Virus record (IMG/VR): IMGVR_UViG_3300017971_000200 | Coordinates: 97,621 to 161,620 of that record | DNA from: a virus | Strand: one strand, 5' to 3' | DNA length: 64,000 nt | Shown: in pieces, positions 48,936 to 57,762 of the stretch | Layout: each line of letters starts with the position of its first letter | How positions within the stretch are numbered: position 1 is the stretch's first letter | Position numbers and translations under genes: made by a program | The notes under the pieces: generated by a model | The model's database searches: none | Seen by the model: only the letters and a program-made list of their open reading frames with translations | Told to the model about the DNA's origin: nothing

Positions 48936-49262
48936 TTAATGTCGTCCGTTCATCATACGACGATTCATTGTTTTGTTTATAACCTTATGTTGTAAAGTAG
49001 GTACATTAACCTTTCTTTTTATACTCCGTTCTATACGACCAAGTTCCATTATTTGTAAATCTTCTCTCTCTTGTTCTTTTCGCCAATGTTCTTCCTCTTG
49101 TTCCTTTGTATAACCATCCGTAGTGTCGGTACAATATGGACAATTCGTTCTTACATCAGCAGTTCCGTTCCAAGATTCACAATTCCAACTATTAGCTGTT
49201 GACGTGTCACAATCACACCGCGAATAGACACGCCTCATATATTCATATAAACTTATACTCAT
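48936..49262 (-). CDS. Cys-rich N-terminal protein
   Basis: 108 residues. N-terminal half holds CDCDTSTANSWNC and CPYC (five Cys), a probable zinc site; the rest is a charged helix and basic tail (NRRMMNGRH). Confidence 0.7.
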   Translation of the reverse strand: MSISLYEYMRRVYSRCDCDTSTANSWNCESWNGTADVRTNCPYCTDTTDGYTKEQEEEHWRKEQEREDLQIMELGRIERSIKRKVNVPTLQHKVINKTMNRRMMNGRH

Positions 49263-49357
49263 TTTTTCTTATACTTTCTATAAAAATAGTGACCATAACC
49301 GGCGACTACAATCAAAATACCCATTATTATAGGCATTAAATCTTTCATAACATCCAT
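49259..49357 (-). CDS. Membrane microprotein
   Basis: 32 residues (MDVMKDLMPI...), one hydrophobic helix, basic end. ATGA overlap with the Cys-rich gene supports it. Confidence 0.58.
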   Translation of the reverse strand: MDVMKDLMPIIMGILIVVAGYGHYFYRKYKKK

Positions 49358-49377
49358 GTTGTGTTCCTATCCTTTCA

Positions 49378-49671
49378 TTAAAATTTGTTTAACCATTCCC
49401 AACCATATTTTTTGATCAGCCAACGGCGAAGCTGGTAAAGCGGTTTACCAATGTAATGACCATAACTGTGGTAATTTGGATTGTCATAAACTCGTTGTAA
49501 TCTGTGTTGACCTATATCGTCTACGGTGAGCCATGTACCAAGTGATGTGAGTATAGTTCCCCACACAATATTACCCATACAGAGTTGCCAAATACCAACT
49601 CCAATCATTATTAAACCAGTATATAAATGATGCCATCCTTTGACATCGAACATAAAATATTTATCTAACAT
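49378..49671 (-). CDS. Small membrane protein
   Basis: 97 residues, two hydrophobic segments (about 15-32, 34-50) and a His/Tyr/Arg-rich C-terminal half (HRLQRVYDNPNYHSYGHY). Confidence 0.71.
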   Translation of the reverse strand: MLDKYFMFDVKGWHHLYTGLIMIGVGIWQLCMGNIVWGTILTSLGTWLTVDDIGQHRLQRVYDNPNYHSYGHYIGKPLYQLRRWLIKKYGWEWLNKF

Positions 49672-49724
49672 ATGTACTCTCCCTATTTATTATACATCTA
49701 TAAATAGAGAAAGTTCCATATATT

Positions 49725-49913
49725 TTATTCTTCAGCAGCAGCTGTTTTTCTATTACGTCTTGTTTTATGACGACCTTTCTTTTGTTTCTTGTTTCGCCAT
49801 CTAACATCTTCCGGTTTCATCCTCGTTTTCTTAACCTTTGAGATTTTTTCAACATCTTCTAAATCTTCCATTTCTTCATAATCTTCAATGTCGTTAAGAT
49901 TTACTTTACTCAC
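49725..49913 (-). CDS. Small charge-segregated protein
   Basis: 62 residues: acidic first third, strongly basic second half (KKQKKGRHKTRRNRK). Could bind nucleic acid or compete for a basic-protein partner. Confidence 0.7.
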   Translation of the reverse strand: MSKVNLNDIEDYEEMEDLEDVEKISKVKKTRMKPEDVRWRNKKQKKGRHKTRRNRKTAAAEE

Positions 49914-50244
49914 TGTCTTGCTCCTTGTTTATTTCTACTTCTTTGATTAATTCTATAACATTTTCTGTTATAAGTTCTATTCTATTATCATACTCATGAT
50001 AATGTTCACCAATTTCTCTTACTTTTTCTAACAACTCGTTTAAATTTTGTTCTTTCCATTTTCGACCACCAACCTTTAACAAACCAGAATATGTACCTGG
50101 CCCCATATCATCAATAAATCTATAACTTATGCCACAAAATGTACAACTATGTCCTATACGATATTTGGGATTATCGTTCCATACCATTTCTCTACCACAT
50201 TCAGGACATATTCCTTTATCTATTTTATTATATCTATCACTCAT
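49906..50244 (-). CDS. Zinc-ribbon protein
   Basis: 112 residues; CPECG near 14 and CTFCG near 35, then a helical acidic C-terminus. ATGA overlap with the gene upstream. Confidence 0.74.
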   Translation of the reverse strand: MSDRYNKIDKGICPECGREMVWNDNPKYRIGHSCTFCGISYRFIDDMGPGTYSGLLKVGGRKWKEQNLNELLEKVREIGEHYHEYDNRIELITENVIELIKEVEINKEQDSE

Positions 50245-50600
50245 TTCAATCCCTCTTTATAAAGATACCAATCAAGTGTTGGCTTTTCATCCGAATTTGT
50301 GTCCCAGACCGCTCTCTCAATTTTTGGACATTCTTCATATTCGAATCGTCCGTCCATTTCATACAAAACATATAATCTTACATGAAGTTCTTCAGCAATC
50401 TCTTTTAATTTCTTATAGTCAAGAGTTAAATCTATATCACCAAACCAAATCTTACCATATTCCATTGTAACGATATTACTATTGAATATAGTTAAATGTG
50501 TTGGATATTGTTTTTCATATGTTGATTTTGAATATGATACCATTCGGCCGGGTGTAAACCCATGTTCTATAAATACTTTTTCTATTTCATACAGTTCCAT
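50241..50600 (-). CDS. Hypothetical protein
   Basis: 119 residues, alpha/beta: YGKIWFGDIDLTLDYKKLKEIA looks like a strand-turn-helix. AAGGTG before the ATG. No known family. Confidence 0.73.
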   Translation of the reverse strand: MELYEIEKVFIEHGFTPGRMVSYSKSTYEKQYPTHLTIFNSNIVTMEYGKIWFGDIDLTLDYKKLKEIAEELHVRLYVLYEMDGRFEYEECPKIERAVWDTNSDEKPTLDWYLYKEGLK

Positions 50601-50991
50601 CTAATAACACCTTATATATAATTAATAACTGAACTAAATGTAACCATTGATCAAATCCAATGACTACAAAAAAGTTGTGATAATCTTTTTTCTTCCATAA
50701 CTTTGATGTTAATTTACTCGATAAAAAATCAGTAACCCAGTGCCACCCGAATACCATACACCAAAAAGGAAAAAGAACAAATGTACTTGGAGGCGAAGTT
50801 TCAAGAATAAATCCATGAATAATCATAACAAGTAACATCATCCAAAATGTTGTGACTGTCGCATATACTCCAGAATGATATGTCAACCACATATTATCTT
50901 TTGATTTCTTTGTCGCCATTTCCTCACTTTGACAAATAAAATCGGCGATAAAATGACCTAACATGATAACTAAAACTATCCAAATTTCCAT
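50587..50991 (-). CDS. DUF3307-like membrane protein
   Basis: 134 residues, four hydrophobic segments. GHFIADFICQSEEMATKKS followed by LTYHSGVY is the DUF3307 signature (GH-x-x-AD-x-x-Q ... K ... H), seen in bacterial and phage membrane proteins of unknown role. Intact domain; function unknown. Confidence 0.8.
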   Translation of the reverse strand: MEIWIVLVIMLGHFIADFICQSEEMATKKSKDNMWLTYHSGVYATVTTFWMMLLVMIIHGFILETSPPSTFVLFPFWCMVFGWHWVTDFLSSKLTSKLWKKKDYHNFFVVIGFDQWLHLVQLLIIYKVLLDGTV

Positions 50992-51191
50992 TATTTTTTC
51001 CCTTTTAATGACTTTATTAATTGTTCTTTTTTGATTTCCATTTCTTCAAAATTATCTACTAAATCTTCAAAAATATCTTCAGGTTTCAGCAATGGTTCAG
51101 TATCTGGATAATACTTTTTATTTAATTTTTTTATTTGTTCAATATATTGACGAGCTTTTTCTTCAGCTATTTTTCTTCTTTTCGATTTCAT
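50991..51191 (-). CDS. Small basic/acidic protein
   Basis: 66 residues from the ATG at 51191 (MKSKRRKIAE); an ATG at 51209 is also in frame. Basic helix then an acidic helix (PEDIFEDLVDNFEEMEI). Confidence 0.68.
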   Translation of the reverse strand: MKSKRRKIAEEKARQYIEQIKKLNKKYYPDTEPLLKPEDIFEDLVDNFEEMEIKKEQLIKSLKGKK

Positions 51192-51543
51192 TCTTTTTTC
51201 TTTCTTCATTGATTGCCGCGGCAGCTACGTGAGCAGCAAAATCTTCCATTTGTTTTACCGTTAAATGTGGTACAAGAACTTCTCCACTTCCCCACGTTAC
51301 ACGATCACCATTATGTGTATTTGATTGCATCCAACTACGAGCAGCACCTAACCAACTACCACCTTTTCTACTCAACTCACACGGTAAAATCCTCTCTACT
51401 CGTTGTTGTTTCAATGGTTTATTATTTAATCGTTCCCATTTTACACCACCTATACCGGTACACGGTAAATCTTTTCTCCAACCCTCAGTTGATTTACAAT
51501 CGGGGAAATGATTACAAGTTCCACAAATCTTTTTTTCAAACAT
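51163..51543 (-). CDS. Hypothetical protein with Cys motif
   Basis: 126 residues. KKICGTCNHFPDCK opening resembles small zinc or redox sites; Arg/Trp middle and an Ala-rich helix (AAHVAAAAINEE) follow. Confidence 0.72.
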   Translation of the reverse strand: MFEKKICGTCNHFPDCKSTEGWRKDLPCTGIGGVKWERLNNKPLKQQRVERILPCELSRKGGSWLGAARSWMQSNTHNGDRVTWGSGEVLVPHLTVKQMEDFAAHVAAAAINEERKKNEIEKKKNS

Positions 51544-51544
51544 T

Positions 51545-51724
51545 TTAATTCCACTCCCTAAAAATATTATTAAAATCTTCTATTTTACATTTTAATTCTC
51601 TTACAGGATATTCAGTAGAAAACGTTACCACATCTTTTTCAACATTCAAAACTTGTATCTTTTGAAATGGTATATTTTCATGATATTGAATTGTTTTTGC
51701 TTTATATAACTTTCCTACTTTCAT
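51545..51724 (-). CDS. Small hypothetical protein
   Basis: 59 residues (MKVGKLYKAK...), beta-rich. ATGA overlap with the end of the ligase gene. Confidence 0.67.
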   Translation of the reverse strand: MKVGKLYKAKTIQYHENIPFQKIQVLNVEKDVVTFSTEYPVRELKCKIEDFNNIFREWN

Positions 51725-53646
51725 TTTCCCACCATTTTTAAGAAATCTACATCACTTATTATTTCAACTCCAAGACTCAGAGCTTTCTTAGTTTTACTAC
51801 TTTGACTTGTTGGATCGGCTTGTACAAGATATGTTAACCCACTTGATACACTCTTAACTTGACCACCATTTTCTTTTACAAGAGTTTCTAACATTCCTCT
51901 TTTATATCTATCTCCATTTTCGTCTGTCGCCTGAACCGCACCAGTAAAACAAAATGACTTACCACTTAGTTTACTTTCGTCCTCAGAACTTGAAGTTTTT
52001 TCAAGGATTTTTACACCATTTTGAACTAACTCATTTATGATATGTTCTTTTTCGTCCATTCCATTCAAGAATGATGTCGCCGTCTTTTCCTCGATTCCCT
52101 TGATCCCTACAAGAGTTTCAAGATTCAAGGCGAAAAGTTTCTCCAATGTATCATGACCATTCTCAACCAATAATTCAACCATTGAAGTTGAAAAGTTTCT
52201 AATGTTCAATCCACCAATGAATTGACTCAAAGGTAACTCTCTCTTACCTTGAATTATAGTGTAAACCTTTTCTGCGGATCGTTTTCCAAATCCCTCAAGA
52301 TTTTCCATTTCATGTTGTTTAAGTGTATATAAATCTTGTGGTTCATACACTAAACCCTCATTGTAAAGTTTCTCTAATGTCTTTCCACCTATACCCAAAC
52401 TTTGCATTTCCGTAACACTCGCCCACTTCTTCAGATCACCAATTTTGGCTCCATCGCACATCGGGTTAGGACACACAAGAAATTTCCCATCAGCAACAGG
52501 TGGTTCACCACAAACAGGACATTCGTCAGCAGGATCAAAAGGAGCTTCACCTTTATATTCAACTACTTTTTCTACATATGGAATAACATCATTTCTACGT
52601 GATACAAGAACAGTATCTCCAGGTCGAAGTTCTAATGTTAAGAAGTTTTCAAGATTGTGTAATGACGCACGTTTGACCGTAACTCCGCCCATTTCAACTG
52701 GCTCAAGTTCGGCAACAGGTGTAAGTGTTCCACTTTTACCTAACTGCCATGTAATATCATTGATTGTTGTTTCTTTCTTCATTGATTTAAATTTGTATGC
52801 TACAGCACCTTTTGGACGATCATTCTTTTCGCCAAGTCTAAGAAAATGATTTGTATCGTTTATATCAATAACAAGTCCATCAATTTCATATGATAAACTA
52901 CTTCTTACACTATTTTCATAAATTTCTACTCGTTCAGGTACTTCATCAGTATTACACATCGCAACAAAAGAAGTAGGTAATCCCATATAACCCAAAAATT
53001 CAAACTTTTCTTGTTTTGTATCAAAATCACCGGTAACATCAAAATAAACAATACTCAAATATTCAGCATATTTTCCATCATATCTCTTAGCGATACCACT
53101 TGCTCCATTACGAAGATTTTTCAATGGTTCTTCGCCACGAGATTCTTGAATAGAAACTATCGTTTCAAAATCATCTTGTTTCAAAATAATCTCTCCACGA
53201 ACCGAACCGGTAAAATTCTCTAACTTTTTCTCAACATTCTGCATCTTCATTACATTCTTTGTGATGTCCTCTCCAATAATACCATCACCACGAGTAATCG
53301 CTTTGAAAAGAAGTCCATTGTAATATTCTAAATCAATAGAAATACCATCTAACTTTTCACTCAGTACATAATATTCACCGCTTACGCTGAGAGCCCATTT
53401 GAAAAATTCGTCTTTATTTGTGACCTTGTTCAAACTACCCATCGGTATTTTATGTGTCGCCTTTTCCCACTCGCTTGCGGGATCGATTGACGAACCAACG
53501 GTTTTCAAAAATGGATCATTAGGATATTTCGATTTGAATTCATCATAGAGTTTATCGAACTCGGCGTCCGACATAATAGAATTTGATTTGTTGTAATAAG
53601 CATCTGAAGCTTCCAGAAGCAACTTCATCATTTCTTGTTTTGACAT
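51721..53646 (-). CDS. ligA: NAD-dependent DNA ligase
   Basis: 641 residues, close to the bacterial LigA length of about 670. Domains in order: Ia (NAD binding, DAYYN...DAEFDKLYDEF), nucleotidyltransferase with the active Lys98 in EKLDG, OB fold, zinc finger CPVC...CPNPMC, helix-hairpin-helix region, and a C-terminal BRCT domain (SGKSFCFTGAVQ). Seals nicks in duplex DNA using NAD and releasing NMN. All key motifs are present. First gene downstream of promoter P17. Shares a need for NAD with the nadD-like gene. Confidence 0.95.
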   Translation of the reverse strand: MSKQEMMKLLLEASDAYYNKSNSIMSDAEFDKLYDEFKSKYPNDPFLKTVGSSIDPASEWEKATHKIPMGSLNKVTNKDEFFKWALSVSGEYYVLSEKLDGISIDLEYYNGLLFKAITRGDGIIGEDITKNVMKMQNVEKKLENFTGSVRGEIILKQDDFETIVSIQESRGEEPLKNLRNGASGIAKRYDGKYAEYLSIVYFDVTGDFDTKQEKFEFLGYMGLPTSFVAMCNTDEVPERVEIYENSVRSSLSYEIDGLVIDINDTNHFLRLGEKNDRPKGAVAYKFKSMKKETTINDITWQLGKSGTLTPVAELEPVEMGGVTVKRASLHNLENFLTLELRPGDTVLVSRRNDVIPYVEKVVEYKGEAPFDPADECPVCGEPPVADGKFLVCPNPMCDGAKIGDLKKWASVTEMQSLGIGGKTLEKLYNEGLVYEPQDLYTLKQHEMENLEGFGKRSAEKVYTIIQGKRELPLSQFIGGLNIRNFSTSMVELLVENGHDTLEKLFALNLETLVGIKGIEEKTATSFLNGMDEKEHIINELVQNGVKILEKTSSSEDESKLSGKSFCFTGAVQATDENGDRYKRGMLETLVKENGGQVKSVSSGLTYLVQADPTSQSSKTKKALSLGVEIISDVDFLKMVGK

Positions 53647-53670
53647 AATACTCCCTTTTTAATTTACTTA

Positions 53671-53709
53671 AATATACGAAATTTTTTACACGTTGTCAAG
53701 TAAAATCTG
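53671..53709 (-). promoter_or_regulatory. Phage promoter P17
   Basis: TTGACA (53699-53694), 17-base spacer, TATATT (53676-53671); block variant CAGATTTTAC. Drives the ligase gene and lies in the end of 53686-53925. Confidence 0.82.
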
Positions 53710-53925
53710 ATATTTTTTCATTTTTTCTAAAAATTCTTCAATATCCATTCTTCCGGGAGCATCATCTTTTCTTACATACATTCCTTCAAGTAACCCTTGT
53801 TCATTATTCTTTACAAGAACTTCAAGAATAATCCAGCCATCTTCGGCGTAAAACTTATTAAATGAAGTTTCGCCAAGTGACCAATATTGTTCGTCAATCT
53901 CACGAACCAAATAATATGTTGACAT
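53686..53925 (-). CDS. Hypothetical protein
   Basis: 79 residues, acidic, alpha/beta. Its final codons (LDNV) are part of promoter P17. Near DUF4177-like neighbour. Confidence 0.7.
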   Translation of the reverse strand: MSTYYLVREIDEQYWSLGETSFNKFYAEDGWIILEVLVKNNEQGLLEGMYVRKDDAPGRMDIEEFLEKMKKYQILLDNV

Positions 53926-53927
53926 TA

Positions 53928-54131
53928 TTAATCCTCGTGTTTATATGACTCTTGTAAAAGTTGTTTATCAGTCCTTTTTATATTGACAAATGGAATTTCC
54001 CTCTTAAACAAACAAAGATTATTTGGCCAAACATTCATAAGTTCCCAGCCTTCCTCTCCAAGTTCATTTAATATATTCGTCGCCAATTCATTTTCATCAA
54101 ATTTAACCTTTTTGTACTCAAATTTCTTCAT
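53928..54131 (-). CDS. DUF4177-like protein
   Basis: 67 residues. FEYKKVKFDENELATNILNEL then EEGWELMNVWPNNLCLFKRE follows the DUF4177 pattern (YE ... lN-lg-eGWEl ... lFkR). Small alpha/beta fold of unknown function, common in phages. Confidence 0.72.
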   Translation of the reverse strand: MKKFEYKKVKFDENELATNILNELGEEGWELMNVWPNNLCLFKREIPFVNIKRTDKQLLQESYKHED

Positions 54132-54687
54132 CTAATTTCTCCTTAAATTCATCAAAAGATGTTGCTTCTTTATCTTTCTCTGACATAATTACTTGATCCC
54201 AATCCCAACCAAAATTAAAACCAAATGGCGAAATTGAGTGTTCAGAATAAGATACTCTCATATGTGTACACTTATAATGAAATACAGTATCATCAGTTAA
54301 TGCTAGAAATCCATGAGCAAATCCAGGTGGTATCCAAAGTTGTCTTTGGTATCCTTCATGAACTTCATTGTTAAGAGCAGTAATATAATATTCTCCAAAC
54401 GTTTCAGAGTTTTTACGAATATCAATAACAACGTCAAGAACTTCGCCATTTAAAACTTGCGCCAACTTACCTTGTCCATCTGGTTCTTTTTGATAATGAA
54501 GTCCACGAAATACATTTTGATTTGATACAGAAACTAACTCATGTATAAAATCAAAATTTTCTAATCCCGGTATCGATCTCTTGTATTTCTTGTCGGTATA
54601 AGATTCAAATAGATAACCTCTACTATCTTTATAAACTGGCGTCAAAATAACATACAAACCCTCTAATTCAGTTTTCTTTACAATCAT
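54118..54687 (-). CDS. rfbC: dTDP-4-dehydrorhamnose 3,5-epimerase-like protein
   Basis: 189 residues from the ATG at 54687 (MIVKKTELEG), which overlaps the upstream stop as ATGA with GAGAGGG before it. RmlC double-stranded beta-helix; motifs RGLHYQ and PPGFAHGFLAL, with the catalytic His in each. It epimerises dTDP-4-keto-sugars on the way to dTDP-rhamnose or a relative. No RmlA, B or D here, so it may draw on host dTDP-sugars. Confidence 0.88.
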   Translation of the reverse strand: MIVKKTELEGLYVILTPVYKDSRGYLFESYTDKKYKRSIPGLENFDFIHELVSVSNQNVFRGLHYQKEPDGQGKLAQVLNGEVLDVVIDIRKNSETFGEYYITALNNEVHEGYQRQLWIPPGFAHGFLALTDDTVFHYKCTHMRVSYSEHSISPFGFNFGWDWDQVIMSEKDKEATSFDEFKEKLDEEI

Positions 54688-55601
54688 AATTCCCTCTCTA
54701 AATAAATAGGTAGCCAATCTTCTAAACGTGTCTCAGGTTCCCAGCCAAACGTTTCTTTAGCTAAACTTATATCAGCATGTGTCTTATATGGCTCAATAAC
54801 CGGTGGTTTATAAATCCTATCACACTTCGTTACTTTCTCAAATATATCAGCTACTTGATTCACTGATAATGGATTTCCACCACCTATATTAAATGCGTCA
54901 CCAAATGCTACACCCGCACAAGCTTCACTATTAGCAGCCATCATGTTGGCTCTTACCACGTCACCAACAAATGTGAAATCCCTTTGTTGATTTCCATCAC
55001 CATTTATTTCTATCGGTTTCTTTTGTTTTATTAAGTTTATCCATTTACCAATCAATAACATATATGCTCCCTCTTGAGGCATTCTGTTACCAAATACATT
55101 GAAATATCTCAATGATACTGCTGGTACGTCATATAAATCAGCATACAACCTTATATATTGTTCGCCAATTAATTTCTGTAACGCGTATGGACTGGATGGA
55201 TTTTTCTGAGCAATTTCATTTACAGGAAATTGTACTTGTTCTCCATAAACCGATGAAGATGAAGAATATACAAATTTTATTAAATTTTTATTATTTCTAA
55301 GAGCCTCTAATACATTCAATAAACCATTTACATTTACTCTGTGATACGGGAGCGGATTTTCTATTGATGGTTGAACTCTGGCTTTAGCAGCTAAATAAAA
55401 CACATAATCAGCATCTAAAAGTATCTCATAAGTCTTTTGATTTAAATAACTAACATCGTTTTTCTGAACAATGTGATTTGGAACATTCTCTACACAACCG
55501 GTACTCAAATCATCAACGATAATGACTTTGCCAAACTTGTCCAACTTATCAACTAAATGACTACCTATAAAACCGGCTCCACCAATAACTACAAATTTCA
55601 T
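54684..55601 (-). CDS. NAD-dependent sugar epimerase/dehydratase
   Basis: 305 residues of the extended SDR family: GGAGFIGSHL at the N-terminus, SSSSVYG, Y-A-L-Q-K as the catalytic YxxxK, and RDFTFVGDV. Closest in look to UDP-glucose 4-epimerase or dTDP-sugar dehydratases. Makes or converts a nucleotide sugar for the glycosyltransferases around it. Confidence 0.9.
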   Translation of the reverse strand: MKFVVIGGAGFIGSHLVDKLDKFGKVIIVDDLSTGCVENVPNHIVQKNDVSYLNQKTYEILLDADYVFYLAAKARVQPSIENPLPYHRVNVNGLLNVLEALRNNKNLIKFVYSSSSSVYGEQVQFPVNEIAQKNPSSPYALQKLIGEQYIRLYADLYDVPAVSLRYFNVFGNRMPQEGAYMLLIGKWINLIKQKKPIEINGDGNQQRDFTFVGDVVRANMMAANSEACAGVAFGDAFNIGGGNPLSVNQVADIFEKVTKCDRIYKPPVIEPYKTHADISLAKETFGWEPETRLEDWLPIYLEREL

Positions 55602-56803
55602 TATCTCACCTTTTTAGTTTTATCCACTACTATCAATTTATCTTCAAAATGATTTAGTGCCCTAACTTCTACATTAAATATATCAAATTCATATTCGCCA
55701 ACATCCTCTAATTGATCCAATATGGATGAAAGTTGTGTGACGACGACCTGAAATTTCTCTTGTGTCAACTGTCGCCCATCAAATGAAACCAAAATTTGTC
55801 CTACGTATTCCACATCTTTATTTTGACGAAATAAAAACACTCTTTTAGTCAAATCATACATTGTATTAGGTTGTTCCTTATTTATATATTCTTGTATCTC
55901 GCCATCACAATAAATACGCGAACACCAGGGTTCAAGAGCATCCAAAAGATCTGGAGTACAATTATTAACCACAAAACTTATATCATATTTATGTGGAATA
56001 ATAGGTTTCAACTTTTCGTCCACCTTTACCATATGACCCCACTTCCGAGTAAAATTCCTCTCACTCTTACGATTGTGTGCTAACCATTCCGCACTGGCTT
56101 GACCTACTTGAGTGATTTGTGGATTGAATCTTGAGCCTCTACAAGTCATATGATAAACAAAAGTTTCCCATGTTTGAATTGGCTCATATCCTGCTAATAA
56201 GAATCGATTGAATATGTCACTATCCTCTCTCGATTGTGGAGCATAAAGTGGATCGTGACCACCTATTGCTAAAAAATCCTCTTTGTAAATCGCCCAAGGG
56301 GCAAACATCCCTTGTGTGTTTCCATTGTTGTATACACCTTTATCATCAGCAAACTTCAAAAATCGTTCCTCATTGAATTCCTCAGGTTCCGTCCCAAAAT
56401 TCATAACGATTTTTTCCGGACCATCAGGATGTAAAGGTGGCTCAATACGTGTTACCGAAACAACCGTCTTTGGTTTCAACGTTCTCAATACTTCCTTGTC
56501 CATGTCTTTAGCACAGTACATATCGTTGTGGTAAATCATCACTATATCGTTTGTCGCCTTTTCAATCAACTCGTCGTATAAAATCGTGTGACCCAATCGG
56601 GTTGGCCCATCGTTACGAAATATTTGTACGTTCTTGTCCTTTTTCGCCGTCTCCTGCATCCACTCCCACGTTCCATCATTTGAAAAATCATCGTACATAC
56701 ATATCTCGTGTTGCTTACTACAATTTTTCCTCAATCCACGGTACGCCCATTCCAAATACTTTTTGCCATTCCGCGATGGCATAATGAAACTAATCTTGTC
56801 CAT
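55601..56803 (-). CDS. Family 2 glycosyltransferase
   Basis: 400 residues. N-terminal GT-A domain: FIMPSRNGKKYLEW, CMYDDFSNDGTWEW and YHNDMYC (DxD position). The C-terminal third (from about 290) is a separate unknown domain. Adds a sugar to a glycan; acceptor unknown. Confidence 0.86.
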   Translation of the reverse strand: MDKISFIMPSRNGKKYLEWAYRGLRKNCSKQHEICMYDDFSNDGTWEWMQETAKKDKNVQIFRNDGPTRLGHTILYDELIEKATNDIVMIYHNDMYCAKDMDKEVLRTLKPKTVVSVTRIEPPLHPDGPEKIVMNFGTEPEEFNEERFLKFADDKGVYNNGNTQGMFAPWAIYKEDFLAIGGHDPLYAPQSREDSDIFNRFLLAGYEPIQTWETFVYHMTCRGSRFNPQITQVGQASAEWLAHNRKSERNFTRKWGHMVKVDEKLKPIIPHKYDISFVVNNCTPDLLDALEPWCSRIYCDGEIQEYINKEQPNTMYDLTKRVFLFRQNKDVEYVGQILVSFDGRQLTQEKFQVVVTQLSSILDQLEDVGEYEFDIFNVEVRALNHFEDKLIVVDKTKKVR

Positions 56804-56804
56804 T

Positions 56805-57125
56805 CTATTCTCCTAATACCTTTTTATCTCTCGTCCTCATATGAAGTATAACTAAATATCCAATAGCACTCTCAATCTTTTTCAATGCGGTTTCTAAATC
56901 TTCGCCATCAGCAGCATCCTCGGCTTCCCGTAACCTGACATCAACATGAAGTTCACGAACATGATTTATATCATCAACCGCAGAACGTTCCATGATTCTC
57001 GGCGAATGACTGTGTTGAATCCCATGATACTTTTCGTCACCACGTTTAAATGCTTCCGCTAACTTGTCTAAAATAACATTCTTAATGTATGTTATCTTCT
57101 TTTGATAATTTTGATTATTTTCCAT
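56805..57125 (-). CDS. Hypothetical helical protein
   Basis: 106 residues from the ATG at 57125 (MENNQNYQKK), overlapping the VWA stop by 11 bases with AAGGAGAGG upstream. Two helices (about 10-25 and 55-95), His-rich loop (GIQHSHSPR). Confidence 0.73.
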   Translation of the reverse strand: MENNQNYQKKITYIKNVILDKLAEAFKRGDEKYHGIQHSHSPRIMERSAVDDINHVRELHVDVRLREAEDAADGEDLETALKKIESAIGYLVILHMRTRDKKVLGE

Positions 57126-57762
57126 CGTCCTCTCCTTTTGCTTCGTTTCGTTCATCTTCAGTAAAAGCATCCAATTTTCCAGTCGAACGATAACACTTAA
57201 CTTTATCAGCCATTAAAGCATACGAAGTTGTAACACCTTTTTCATTAGCACTATAAGTCAATGAACTACCAGCATCAAAACCATATTGACCACCGACTTC
57301 AATAGCATCTTGATTAGCTCCAAGAAACATGAATTCCCATTTTTCCTTTTCTTTCATCTCGGTAATCATATTAAAAAGGGCTTCCCTTGTATATTCTCGA
57401 CTGGAATTTTCAAATCCATCGGTAATAACAACAAATATAACTTGTTCAGGTCTATCTTTCTTTTTAGCAGATTTGATAGAACTATAAGTTGAACTAATTG
57501 TTTTACCTACAGCATCCAATAAAGCTGTCAATCCACGAGGCACAAATGTAGTATCATCTAAATCAGCAACAACATTCAAATCCACTCCCGCAAATTGAGG
57601 CTCATATTGATCATCAAATAATACTAATGATACTTCCGCCTTACCTTTTACTTTCCTTTGTTCCTCTAAAAAACTATTAAATCCACCAATAGTATCATCT
57701 TTGACAGACCGCATTGAACCTGAACGATCCAATACCATTACGATTTGTGTAAATTTACTCAT
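57115..57762 (-). CDS. Small VWA domain protein
   Basis: 215 residues from the ATG at 57762, an ATGA overlap with the glycosyltransferase upstream; a GTG two codons earlier is less likely. Almost only a VWA domain: MIDAS DRSGSM (12-17), Thr in RGLTALLD, and Asp in VITDGFENS. TerY-like in size. Sits inside the glycan cassette, with no AAA+ next to it. Confidence 0.82.
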   Translation of the reverse strand: MSKFTQIVMVLDRSGSMRSVKDDTIGGFNSFLEEQRKVKGKAEVSLVLFDDQYEPQFAGVDLNVVADLDDTTFVPRGLTALLDAVGKTISSTYSSIKSAKKKDRPEQVIFVVITDGFENSSREYTREALFNMITEMKEKEKWEFMFLGANQDAIEVGGQYGFDAGSSLTYSANEKGVTTSYALMADKVKCYRSTGKLDAFTEDERNEAKGEDDGK

